Part shown: in pieces, positions 41,835 through 49,169 of the stretch
Layout: every line of letters starts with the position of its first letter
Position numbering within the stretch: the stretch's first letter is position 1
Origin: Luteimicrobium sp049844995
GTDB lineage: Bacteria; Actinomycetota; Actinomycetes; Actinomycetales; Cellulomonadaceae
Direction of reading: 5' to 3'
Assembly (NCBI RefSeq): GCF_049844995.1
Contig: NZ_JBNCMC010000001.1
Span: forward strand, 248,001-312,000
DNA: 64,000 nt
Program-made: the position numbers and the translations under genes
Notes under the pieces: generated by a model
Database searches by the model: none
The model's input: only the letters and a program-made list of their open reading frames with translations
Told to the model about the DNA's origin: nothing

Positions 41835-41892
41835 CGTCCCGGGCGGACCGGACGCGCGGTGGACTTCGACGGGGCTGCCTGACGACCCAAGA

Positions 41893-41944
41893 CTGACCGA
41901 TTCTGAGGTGCACCGGTATCGGGTTCTTGACGTTCAGAACTGTC
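41893..41944. repeat. Structured 52-bp intergenic repeat, copy A
   Basis: First of four gapless-aligning 52-bp copies (A-D). It begins CTGACCGATTCTGAG and contains GGTATCGGGTTCTTGA. By hand count 36 of 52 bases match copy B. Repeat positions 8-13 and 22-27 pair as a stem, with one mismatch here. It lies 60 bp beyond the 3' end of the sulfatase-like gene, which is on the minus strand. Confidence 0.75.
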
Positions 41945-42003
41945 GGACCGTCGCGCGTGTGGGTGCCGGGCACGCGATGGCTCGGCGGCAGGCGCCCGGT
42001 GGT

Positions 42004-43911
42004 TCAGGGCGTGACGATGTCGAAGTTCGGGTCGAAGTGGTCCATAACGTCGGCGAGCTCGGCGAGGGCGTTCGGGTCGCCGTCGAGTCGGATCGACCCG
42101 GCGTCCGCGAGGGCGACGGCGGAGGCGGGGTCGAGGATCGCACCCACGAGCGCGACCTTGGGCCCGACGACGGTAAGTCGGGCGTCAGAGGATGCTCCCG
42201 GCCGTGCGTTGAGGACGCCGCGCCGGGCCCAGACCGTCCAGGTCGTGTCGAGGTCGGTGAAGGTGTAATCGATCCGCAGGTCGGTGTCGACGGCCTTGTC
42301 GCCGATCAGGTGAACGCCGGCGAAGTCGAAAAGGATGTCCAGGGGCATCGCGAGGATCGTGTCCGGTGATGCGGTGCTGAACGGCGCCTCGAGGACGCCC
42401 GCGCGGAGCTCACGTGCCGCGGTAAGGAAGATCGCCCGCCACTGCGGCGCTTCGGTCTGGTAGCCCATCTGCTCGTAGGCGTCGGCCTGCAGGTTCTTGG
42501 CGTCGGCGTTGTCGGGCTGGGCGAAGACGAGCTTGTGGAGGATCTCCGCGGCCCAGCGGTAGTCGCCCTCGTCGAACGCGCGGCGCCCCTCGGCAAGGAT
42601 CGCCTCCGGGCCGATCAGCTCGACGTAACGGCGGGCGGACTCGACCGGGACGTGCGGGTGGAGCGACACGGGGTCGCCGTCCCACATCCCGAGCTCCTTG
42701 GTGAACACGCCCCGTACGTCGTGGTGGACCGTGCCGTGGTACTGGCGGTTGTACCACTTGCGTGCGAGCTCGTCGGGCAGCTCGATGGCCTCCGCCGCCT
42801 CCAGTGGTGTGTAGCCCTTGTTCGCGAGACGCAGCGCCTGGTCGTGGATGTACTTGTAGACGTCGCGCTGGGACTCGAGGAACTCGACGACCTCGGCGTT
42901 GCCCCACACCGGCCACGAGTGTGGGCCGTAATGGACCTCGACCTCGTCGCCCCAGCGGACGATCGTCTCGTCGAGGTACCGGGCGAAGTTCCGCGCGTCC
43001 CGCGTGCGGGCCCCTCGGAGCGTCTGGATGTTGTGGAGCGTGTGATTGGCGTTCTCCGCGCACGTGAGCGCCTTGAGCTCGGGGATCCAGATGTGCATCT
43101 CCTCGGGCGCCTCGGTGTCCGGGGTGTACAAGAACTCGAACGTGAGCCCAGCGATCTTCCGCGTGGCCCCGGACTCGGTGATGCCGTCCGTGGGAGAGAG
43201 GTAGGAGATCGTCTGGTGCTTCCCGCCGCCGAGCGCGGCGCCCGCGGTCACGTACTGCGTCGGATCGTGGTCGAGAAGGTAGCCAAACGCGTACATCGCG
43301 CGCCGCGACATCGCGTTCCCCGCCACCACGTTCTCGCCGATCGCGTACTTGTCGAAGCTCGCGATCGTCCCGGGCGCGATGATCGGGACCTTCCCGGACG
43401 CCACGTCCTCCTCGGACACGACGCCCTTCACCCCGCCGTAGTGGTCCACGTGCGTGTGCGTGTAGATGACCGCGACCACCGGCTTGTCCGCGACGTGCTC
43501 GCGGAACAGCGCCATCGCCTGGGCGGCCGGCTCGACGGCGGTCGTGCAGTCGATGACGACGAGCCCGTCGTCACCCTCGACGATCGTCAGGTTGCCCGTG
43601 TCGTTGTTGCGCACCTGGTACAGCCGGTCGACCACCTTGAACAGGCCGCCCTCGTTGATCACCTGCGAGGCCCGCCACAAGCTCGGGTTGACCGTGTCCG
43701 GCCTCGGCGCGTCCTCGGTTATGTAGGCGTAGTCGGCCAGGTCGAAGACCACCTCGCCGGCCCCGTTGAGCACCCGGCCGTCGGGGATCGGGGCAATCAG
43801 CCCCCGTCGTGCGTCGCCGAAGTCGCCGCGGTCCTCCATCGCGTACAGGCCGACCGCTTCCACGTTCGCGTCGGCGGTGAACGGGGTGGCTTCCTTCGCG
43901 CGATACGTCAT
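42004..43911 (-). CDS. Metallo-beta-lactamase-fold alkylsulfatase (SdsA1-like)
   Basis: A 635-residue protein of the SdsA1/alkylsulfatase family. The metal-binding motif is THTHVDHYGG (residues 151-160), after a 150-residue N-terminal section with VDRLYQVRNNDTGNLTIVEG. The Tyr/Asn-rich ENANHTLHNIQTLRGA and HYGPHSWPVWGN parts are family-typical. A helical dimerisation region (about 375-505) and a C-terminal SCP2-like domain (510-635: LDILFDFAGVHLIGDKA) complete the usual three-domain layout. It should release sulfate from alkyl sulfates. ATG 43911 is chosen; an upstream in-frame ATG at 43977 is possible. No signal peptide is seen, although SdsA1 itself is secreted. Copy A of the repeat follows its stop. 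Confidence 0.88.
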   Translation of the reverse strand: MTYRAKEATPFTADANVEAVGLYAMEDRGDFGDARRGLIAPIPDGRVLNGAGEVVFDLADYAYITEDAPRPDTVNPSLWRASQVINEGGLFKVVDRLYQVRNNDTGNLTIVEGDDGLVVIDCTTAVEPAAQAMALFREHVADKPVVAVIYTHTHVDHYGGVKGVVSEEDVASGKVPIIAPGTIASFDKYAIGENVVAGNAMSRRAMYAFGYLLDHDPTQYVTAGAALGGGKHQTISYLSPTDGITESGATRKIAGLTFEFLYTPDTEAPEEMHIWIPELKALTCAENANHTLHNIQTLRGARTRDARNFARYLDETIVRWGDEVEVHYGPHSWPVWGNAEVVEFLESQRDVYKYIHDQALRLANKGYTPLEAAEAIELPDELARKWYNRQYHGTVHHDVRGVFTKELGMWDGDPVSLHPHVPVESARRYVELIGPEAILAEGRRAFDEGDYRWAAEILHKLVFAQPDNADAKNLQADAYEQMGYQTEAPQWRAIFLTAARELRAGVLEAPFSTASPDTILAMPLDILFDFAGVHLIGDKAVDTDLRIDYTFTDLDTTWTVWARRGVLNARPGASSDARLTVVGPKVALVGAILDPASAVALADAGSIRLDGDPNALAELADVMDHFDPNFDIVTP

Positions 43912-44077
43912 CACGTGGCTCCCAGGCGGTCGGACTCGCTGAACCGGGCGCCGAACCCGGCATCCGACGCGCCGCATCCCGACCCGGACCGATGGTACGG
44001 CGCACTCCGAGCGTCAGCGCGGCGACGAGCCGCGCGCGGCCGCGGGGTGCTGCGGGACCCGAGATCGAGTAGCGGCA
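43912..44077. other. Non-coding remnant between the sulfatase-like gene and an acetyltransferase fragment
   Basis: Together with the acetyltransferase fragment, copy B and the 44384-44537 spacer, this makes a 626-bp stretch with no intact gene. In this part I see no further protein similarity. It probably represents the deleted remainder of the acetyltransferase gene and its 3' flank. Confidence 0.4.
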
Positions 44078-44257
44078 GCCGCACAGAAAGGCGGTGCGCT
44101 GCTCGAGAGTGTCCGACTCCCAGTGCGCCGCCGGGAGGAGTCCGGAGTATGTCTCGACCCACGAGGTGTGGTGGACGAACGCGCAACCGGCTGCGTCGTC
44201 GGGCGTCGCGGGACGAACAGTGGCGGGTATTGGGGAGAGCGGTGGCATGGCGGCCAT
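44078..44257 (-). pseudogene. Truncated GNAT acetyltransferase (N-terminal 60 residues)
   Basis: From ATG 44257 the frame reads TVRPATPDDAAGCAFVHHTS and WVETYSGLLPAAHWESDTLE, the beta1-alpha1-alpha2 start of a GNAT N-acetyltransferase (RPAT.DDA...VH..SW..TY.GL.P). After TLEQRTAFL the similarity stops, and the acetyl-CoA-binding part is missing. The open frame continues antisense-like into the sulfatase gene but carries no GNAT motifs. It lies 68 bp downstream (minus sense) of repeat copy B. It therefore looks like a cassette that lost its 3' half. Confidence 0.65.
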
Positions 44258-44325
44258 ACTTTCGATCCCTCAGCCCGCCGTCTAGCCGTTGGTGGTTCGC
44301 GACAACCACGCCAGTCGATCCGAAG

Positions 44326-44377
44326 CTGACCCATTCTGAGACACCCCGGAATCGGGTTCTGGAGGCGTCGAGACCTC
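44326..44377. repeat. Structured 52-bp intergenic repeat, copy B
   Basis: Begins CTGACCCATTCTGAG and contains CCGGAATCGGGTTCTGGAG; it ends GAGACCTC. Stem ATTCTG/CGGAAT (positions 8-13 and 22-27) is complete with one G-T pair. It lies 160 bp beyond the 3' end of the esterase gene. The spacer 44384-44537 holds only a weak inverted repeat (CATCGGC at 44475, GCCGATG at 44512). Confidence 0.75.
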
Positions 44378-44537
44378 GACGGCAGAGAGGTTCCAGCCCG
44401 CTGGTGAACGAGAGCTGGGTCTGAGGGCCTCGTGCGCGAGTGGCTCAGGTGCCGAGTAACCCGGTTTGAGGCGACATCGGCGGTTCGGCTGTCCCAATGC
44501 GGCCGATGGCGACGTCGCGCAGGCAGTGCGGCGCTCC

Positions 44538-45383
44538 TTAGTTTTCGGCCCAGAGCCACCGCAGCGCGTCCGGGAGGAGGACGCCTCCGTGGTTCGGGCT
44601 GTGTCCTCCATCGCCGGTCACCAGTCTGAAGTCATAGCCACCTCGGGCTAGAGCCGCAGCGGTCTCAAGGTTCTCGGCGAACCAGTTGTACTCGGCGGCG
44701 TTCCAGTTCAGGTCCCGGTGCGCCCCATGGAGGAGCACACGCAGAGGTCTGCGCGACTCGCTCGCGATCAGCGCGGGGTACGGGTTGCCGTCGGGCATCT
44801 GAGCGAAGCTGGCGTTCAGAGCGATCACCCGACCGATGCTGTCGGGCCGCGTCCACGCCGCCGTCATCGCCGCGTTGCCTCCGCTGCTGCCACCACAGAT
44901 CCCTCGCATCTTTGGATCGGTCGAGACGGCGAAGCGCGCTTCGACCCGAGGAAGAACCTCATCGAGGAGGAAGGTCGCGTAGCGGTCGTCGAACGCGTCG
45001 TACTCGGCGTTGCGATGCTTGGTGGGGACGCCGTCCACGTCGAGGACCCCTGGATCGACGAACACGCCGATCATCTGCGGCAGCTCACGTGTGGCGGCGA
45101 GGTTGTCCAGGACCGTCCCTCCCCGCACGTCCCCGTCGGGGTCCAGGTACCACCAGCCGTCGTTGAAGAACATCACGGCGCTCTCCTGGGCGGGGGAGTG
45201 ACCGGCTGGCCTGTGCACCCAGACCTTGCGTGACGTCCCCGGAAACTGGTCGCTCGTGTCGATCGAGAACTGTTCGACGATGCCCGGCTCGACCCCGTCG
45301 CGGAGCTCAGAGTCGGGGCCGTACTCGTAGACGACGTCAGTCTGGGAGACCGGCAGAGAGTTGAACGGGATCGTCACGGCCAT
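44538..45383 (-). CDS. Enterochelin-esterase-like alpha/beta hydrolase
   Basis: A 281-residue esterase of the Fes/esterase-D (Pfam Esterase) type. Core features: SRKVWVHRPAGHSP, AVMFFNDGWWYLD (oxyanion region), MIGVFVDPGVLD with RNAEYDAFDDRYATFLLDEV (split: NAEYDAFDDRYATFLLDEV), the nucleophile elbow RGICGGSSGGNAAMTAA (Ser in GGSSGG), and GDGGHSPNHGGVLLP with the catalytic His. No signal peptide. Close relatives hydrolyse ferric siderophores, but siderophore genes are absent here, so the substrate is open. The gene lies between repeat copies B and C like a cassette. Confidence 0.85.
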   Translation of the reverse strand: MAVTIPFNSLPVSQTDVVYEYGPDSELRDGVEPGIVEQFSIDTSDQFPGTSRKVWVHRPAGHSPAQESAVMFFNDGWWYLDPDGDVRGGTVLDNLAATRELPQMIGVFVDPGVLDVDGVPTKHRNAEYDAFDDRYATFLLDEVLPRVEARFAVSTDPKMRGICGGSSGGNAAMTAAWTRPDSIGRVIALNASFAQMPDGNPYPALIASESRRPLRVLLHGAHRDLNWNAAEYNWFAENLETAAALARGGYDFRLVTGDGGHSPNHGGVLLPDALRWLWAEN

Positions 45384-45467
45384 CGGCCAACTCTACCGAG
45401 CACCTCCGGACTCATCCGTGGTCGACAGAACTTCTGGAAGCGCACACAACAGAGGTTCCGCCCCGAA

Positions 45468-45519
45468 CCGACCGATTCTGGGCCGCGTCAGAATCCCGTT
45501 TTCCGAGTCTCGAAACGTC
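45468..45519. repeat. Structured 52-bp intergenic repeat, copy C
   Basis: Begins CCGACCGATTCTG and has a perfect GATTCTG (45474-45480)/CAGAATC (45489-45495) stem with an 8-nt loop; it ends CGAAACGTC. It starts 18 bp beyond the stop of the methyltransferase gene. A short related palindrome (CAGAACTTCTGG) lies at 45425-45436. Confidence 0.75.
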
Positions 45520-45536
45520 CGGCTGCGAGGCCCAGC

Positions 45537-46388
45537 TCACGCATCGTTGTTGGTACCGACGTACAGGAGGTGGCCCGCCATCCCGAGCACCGAGGGGTCG
45601 TCGGCGGTCTCGTAGGCGATGTCCAGCAGTCGTCGGTGTGCATCCGGGTCACGTTCGGCGAGGGCAGCAACGTCGCCTTGGACCCAACCAAGGACCCCCT
45701 GGGAAGCCATCAGCCGCCTCGTCGTGAACCCGTGCGACGCGAAGAACTCGACAACATCTTCGGGCCGCACAAGGCGAGCTCCGGTGAAGCGGCCCGGCCG
45801 CTCGTCGTCGTAGGCGCCGCACTCGACGATTCGCGAGACTAGGCCGGAGTCGAAGGCCTCGGAACCTCGCTCGAGCACGGTGGACACGAGCCGCATGTAC
45901 CGCGGCATCAGCGCGACGGCCAGCACGCCACCCGGCCGCAGGACCCGTCGCAGCTCGTTCGCGGCTTGGTCCCGGCCCCCGGCGTCCAGGTGGTAGAACG
46001 GGCCGAGGCACAGCACTGCGTCGAAGGAGTCGTCTGGGTAGCGGCTCAGGCCACGCGCGTCGACCTCGTCGACGGCCTCGACTCGTGCCGCCACGTCCGG
46101 GTCCGCCTCCCCGATGCGTTCCCGCGCGATCGTCAGGAGGGCCGGGGACAGGTCACCGAGGGTCACCTGGTATCCACGTTCGGCGAGCCAGAGGCTCCAG
46201 GTGCCGGGCCCGCCGCCAAGGTCGAGAACCCGCGTTGGCGACGGTGGGAGGTGCTCTTCGAACGCTCGTGCGTGCAGCGCGAGCTCGATGGTTCCGTCGT
46301 CCGGCGTGGAGAGTCGATGCGCCTCGCGCCGTGCGGCCGTGTCGTAGTAGCCGCGCACTTCGTCGTCACCCACCAGGTCGCTCGTCAT
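45537..46388 (-). CDS. Class I SAM-dependent methyltransferase
   Basis: A 283-residue methyltransferase. Motif I is RVLDLGGGPGTWSLWLAERG, then VTLGDLSPALLTIARERI, DDSFDAVLCLGPFYHLD and LRRVLRPGGVLAVALMPRY. The helical C-terminal part, with GFTTRRLMASQGVLGWVQGD, covers the substrate. ATG 46388 is taken, with 46412 as an alternative; neither has a clear Shine-Dalgarno sequence. The stop codon is followed at 18 bp by repeat copy C. The base composition is less GC-rich than in the sugar operons. Substrate unknown. Confidence 0.86.
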   Translation of the reverse strand: MTSDLVGDDEVRGYYDTAARREAHRLSTPDDGTIELALHARAFEEHLPPSPTRVLDLGGGPGTWSLWLAERGYQVTLGDLSPALLTIARERIGEADPDVAARVEAVDEVDARGLSRYPDDSFDAVLCLGPFYHLDAGGRDQAANELRRVLRPGGVLAVALMPRYMRLVSTVLERGSEAFDSGLVSRIVECGAYDDERPGRFTGARLVRPEDVVEFFASHGFTTRRLMASQGVLGWVQGDVAALAERDPDAHRRLLDIAYETADDPSVLGMAGHLLYVGTNNDA

Positions 46389-46453
46389 GCCCGCATGATT
46401 CACGGGCGTCATCGGGTTTGTCGACTCTCCACAAGCGAACGGGCCGGGTCAGA

Positions 46454-46505
46454 ATAGACTCTTCTGGGGCCCGCCAGAACCGGGTTCTGGAGATTTTGAA
46501 ACCTC
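46454..46505. repeat. Structured 52-bp intergenic repeat, copy D
   Basis: Contains TTCTGG-ggcccg-CCAGAA and the 17-bp palindrome CCAGAACCGGGTTCTGG (46474-46490), and ends GAAACCTC. Its last bases include part of the stop codon of the phosphotransferase-like gene (TGA at 46504-46506, minus), so gene and repeat are contiguous. By hand count 35 of 52 bases match copy B. Confidence 0.75.
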
Positions 46506-47415
46506 ACGCGCAGCGACCGTGCTCATCGGGGAGGACACCAAGGTCACGCAGCATCTCGCGTGCGTCACGGAGGCCCGCGGTGTTCTCGGCCTGCGTTGCG
46601 ATGCCGGTGAGGTCGGACCGCGCGAGCCTGATCGAGAAGTACACCGCCTGCACGAGGGCGCGAAAGCGGCGGAAGGTGTCGAGGAACTCAGCTACCTCGG
46701 TCGCCGGCAGTCCGCTGGCGTCGAGATATGCCTTGAGCAGGCGAGCCGCCTTGGCTGGTCCGCCGGCGTACATCACGGCGGACGCGACGTGGTAAAGCGC
46801 CGGTCCGGGTACCGAACCGGTCCAGTCGATCACTCCGACCTCGCCGGAGGTGTCATCCCGCAGAAAGGCCTCCGGCGCCGGATCGGTGTGGAGCTGAACC
46901 CACGAGACGCCGCCCGCCGATCGGACTTCCTTGAGGACCCGAGTGGCAGCCAGGCGAACCCAGGCCTCCCGCGCCGGGTTCATGCCTTCTTCTTCGACCC
47001 AGCCGAAGAAGGTGCCGTGTTCCCTGCGGGGGGCAATCCGGTGTGCACGCCCGATCGCTGCACCCCACGCCTCCTGGTCGCTCTCGCCTGCCGTGAGCGG
47101 GCTCCCGGGCACCTCCTCCAACAGTGCGACCTCACCGTCGACGAGTGGGGCGGTGACCTCTCCGTCCTGCAGTTCCAGCGGTGCACCTGCTCGCAGGCCG
47201 ACTGCCGTCATCTCCCGCGCGGCATAGGCGCCGCTCCTGAGCCCGTCCCGCTCGGAGGTCGGCACCCACTTCGCGACGAACCGGCCGATGCTCAGCGTGA
47301 CGGCGACTGTCACCGAGTTCATCCCGCTGGCGGTCGACCGCACCCCCAGCACCCGGACACCCGGGCGGTGGGCGATCAACGCAGGGACGGCCTGGGCCAA
47401 ATCGTCGGGGGTCAC
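46504..47415 (-). CDS. Aminoglycoside-phosphotransferase-like (APH fold) protein
   Basis: A 303-residue protein with the APH/choline-kinase-like fold. The N-lobe has FVAKWVPTSERDG, containing the ATP-contacting Lys; the hinge is EVPGSPLTAGESDQ. The catalytic loop reads VQLHTDPAPEAFL where active kinases have HGDxxxxN: His and Asp remain but the Asn is not found. The metal site appears as VGVIDWTG in place of DF/DW. So it may be a diverged kinase or a phosphotransferase with altered chemistry. The GTG start is at 47415. Its stop codon overlaps repeat copy D. Similar proteins are frequent in gene cassettes, but resistance cannot be claimed. Confidence 0.75.
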   Translation of the reverse strand: MTPDDLAQAVPALIAHRPGVRVLGVRSTASGMNSVTVAVTLSIGRFVAKWVPTSERDGLRSGAYAAREMTAVGLRAGAPLELQDGEVTAPLVDGEVALLEEVPGSPLTAGESDQEAWGAAIGRAHRIAPRREHGTFFGWVEEEGMNPAREAWVRLAATRVLKEVRSAGGVSWVQLHTDPAPEAFLRDDTSGEVGVIDWTGSVPGPALYHVASAVMYAGGPAKAARLLKAYLDASGLPATEVAEFLDTFRRFRALVQAVYFSIRLARSDLTGIATQAENTAGLRDAREMLRDLGVLPDEHGRCA

Positions 47416-47485
47416 GGCTTCGATCTCAGCACAGGACGGACGAAGTCTGTAGGAGGTTCACAACGGCACCCGATGCTTCACCCGG

Positions 47486-48031
47486 CTACCCGCTCGTGAT
47501 CCGCCGGACCGCCTCGGCGGCGTCGGCGGCCTGCGCGGGGTCGGTGTCGAGCGCGCGGTGGATCGCCAGGCCCTCGACGAGCGCGTCGAGCATCCGCGTC
47601 GTCTCGGGGTCGAAGTGGCGCTCGAGCGCCCGGCGGCTCCGCGCCATCCACGCGTTCGTCAGGTCGCGGAACGCCGGTTCCCGCGCGGCGAGCGTGTAGA
47701 GCTCGTGCGTGAGGACCAGGTCGCGGCGGCCGGCCGTGCCGGTGACGAGGGCGACGACGGCGTCCCGCGCCTCGTCCCGGTCGGACGCGGCGGCCATAGC
47801 GTCCTCGAGCCCCTCGCTCTGCGCGGCGGCGAAGCGCGTGAACGCCTCCCGGAGCAGCTCGTCCATGCCGGTGAAGTGGTACGTCATCGAGCCGAGCGGG
47901 ACGTCGGCGGCCGCCGCGACCGTGCGGTGCGAGGTCCCGGCCACCCCCGACGCCGCGATCACGTCGAGGCACGCGTCGACGATCCGGTCGCGCCGCCCCG
48001 GATCGACGCGCCGGGGACGGGGCGGGGTCAC
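47486..48031 (-). CDS. TetR-family transcriptional regulator
   Basis: A 181-residue TetR regulator. Residues 12-60 make the helix-turn-helix (RDRIVDACLDVIAASGVAGT, HRTVAAAADVPLGSMTYHF). The C-terminal ligand domain contains LTHELYTLAAREPAFRDLT, resembling multidrug- or lipid-responsive members. The GTG start overlaps the acetyltransferase stop by GTGA, so the two are translated together. No clear palindrome was found near it; its targets are unknown. Confidence 0.9.
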   Translation of the reverse strand: MTPPRPRRVDPGRRDRIVDACLDVIAASGVAGTSHRTVAAAADVPLGSMTYHFTGMDELLREAFTRFAAAQSEGLEDAMAAASDRDEARDAVVALVTGTAGRRDLVLTHELYTLAAREPAFRDLTNAWMARSRRALERHFDPETTRMLDALVEGLAIHRALDTDPAQAADAAEAVRRITSG

Positions 48032-48615
48032 GGCTCGATCTGGCGGACGACGCGCGCCGGGTTGCCGACCGCGACCACGTTCGCCGGGATGTCGCGCGTG
48101 ACGACGGCACCAGCTCCGATCACCGAGTTCTCGCCGATGGTCACCCCCGGGCAGACGACGACGCCGCCCCCGAGCCACACGTTGTCGCCGATCGTGATGG
48201 GCCGCGCCGCCTCGAGCTTGTCCCGGCGGGGCCCGGGCTCGACGGGATGGGTGGGCGTGAGGAGCTGGACGCCCGGCCCGATCTGGCAGTCCTCGCCGAT
48301 GGTGATCGTGGCGACGTCGAGCGCGGTGAGGTTGTAGTTGACGAACGTGCGCGCGCCGACGTGGAGGTTCTCGCCGTAGTCGACGAACAGCGGGGGCTTG
48401 ATGAAGGCGCCCTCGCCGAGCGTGCCGAGCAGCTCCTCGAGCAGGGGCCGCGCGGCGTCGGGGTCGCTCACGAACGTGCGGTGGTACGTGTCCGCGAGCT
48501 CGACGCCGCGGCGGGCGAGCCGCTCGTTCTCGGGGTCGTCGGCGATGTAGAGGTCGCCGGCGAGCATGCGCTCGCGGTTGGTCCGGGGGTCGTCGGCGAA
48601 GTAGTCCTGCTCCAT
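48028..48615 (-). CDS. Sugar O-acetyltransferase (Maa/LacA type, left-handed beta helix)
   Basis: A 195-residue acetyltransferase. The N-terminal Mac domain (NRERMLAGDLYIADDPE) is followed by hexapeptide repeats of a left-handed beta helix: GARTFVNYNLTALDVATITI, LLTPTHPVEPGPR with the catalytic-type His, ITIGDNVWLGGGVVVCPGV and VIGAGAVVTRDIPANVVAVG. It moves acetyl from acetyl-CoA to a sugar such as maltose or galactose. ATG 48615 is the only sensible start. It forms a two-gene operon with the TetR regulator. Confidence 0.92.
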   Translation of the reverse strand: MEQDYFADDPRTNRERMLAGDLYIADDPENERLARRGVELADTYHRTFVSDPDAARPLLEELLGTLGEGAFIKPPLFVDYGENLHVGARTFVNYNLTALDVATITIGEDCQIGPGVQLLTPTHPVEPGPRRDKLEAARPITIGDNVWLGGGVVVCPGVTIGENSVIGAGAVVTRDIPANVVAVGNPARVVRQIEP

Positions 48616-48647
48616 GCGTACGAGCGTACACATCGGTGCGCCACCCG

Positions 48648-49103
48648 TCACGGGTGCAGACGTGCCCCCTTGAGCACCTTGTCGACCGCGTTCTTCGGCC
48701 CGTGGACGCCAAGCCCCACGAGGTCGAGCGCGGCGGCCGGCACCGCCTCGACGACGGCGCGGTTCGCGGCGTCGTGACCGGTCGCGAACATGTCGGTCGT
48801 GTAGACGGCCACCGCCAGGCCGCGCCCGGCCGCGCGTTCGCGCGCCGCCGCGAGGACCGCCGACGGGGCCTCGAACACCAGGACCGGCAGGCCGAGCAGA
48901 CTCAGGTAGCGGCCGGCGTCGGCGTCGGCGTAGGGCGCGCCGACCAGCTCCGGGTTCGCCGCGGTGATGCCGCTCGCGAGGAAGGCCGTGACGTTGAGCC
49001 GCTGCCACGTCGCGAGGTCGTCGCGGACGACGAGCGCCACCTTGGTCGCGAACGGCGGCGTGAGCAGATCTTCTCGGGGCGGGGTGTCGAGCTCGAGTTC
49101 CAT
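48648..49103 (-). CDS. DUF2000-family protein
   Basis: A 151-residue protein of the DUF2000 family. Typical elements are TKVALVVRDDLATWQRLNVT, LVGAPYADADAGRYLSLLGL and FATGHDAANRAVVEAV with LDLVGLGVHGPKNAVDKVLK at the end. The fold resembles peptidyl-tRNA hydrolase II, but no activity is known. It lies 66 bp downstream of the AraC gene on the same strand; AraC and DUF2000 genes often adjoin, which suggests the regulator controls it. Confidence 0.85.
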   Translation of the reverse strand: MELELDTPPREDLLTPPFATKVALVVRDDLATWQRLNVTAFLASGITAANPELVGAPYADADAGRYLSLLGLPVLVFEAPSAVLAAARERAAGRGLAVAVYTTDMFATGHDAANRAVVEAVPAAALDLVGLGVHGPKNAVDKVLKGARLHP

Positions 49104-49169
49104 GGGAGCGATCCTCCGGCGCGGAGGGGCGCGGCGTCTTGTACGGCGTTGATCCGCGGGCTCGACGCG

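Noticed and set aside
42004..43911. A beta-lactamase (resistance) reading of the metallo-beta-lactamase fold
   Set aside because: Length, the SCP2-like C-terminus and the HTHVDH context match alkylsulfatases, not MBL resistance enzymes.
43571..44077. The rest of the open frame after the GNAT fragment as part of that gene
   Set aside because: It overlaps the sulfatase-like gene in another frame and carries no acetyl-CoA-binding motif.
41893..46505. Classical integron attC sites
   Set aside because: I looked for GTTRRRY and RYYYAAC cores at the repeat ends and did not find them; no integrase gene is visible. The repeats are reported as a structured family of unknown type instead.
41893..46505. 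A CRISPR array
   Set aside because: Copies are about 1-2.4 kb apart, strongly diverged, and separated by genes rather than short spacers.
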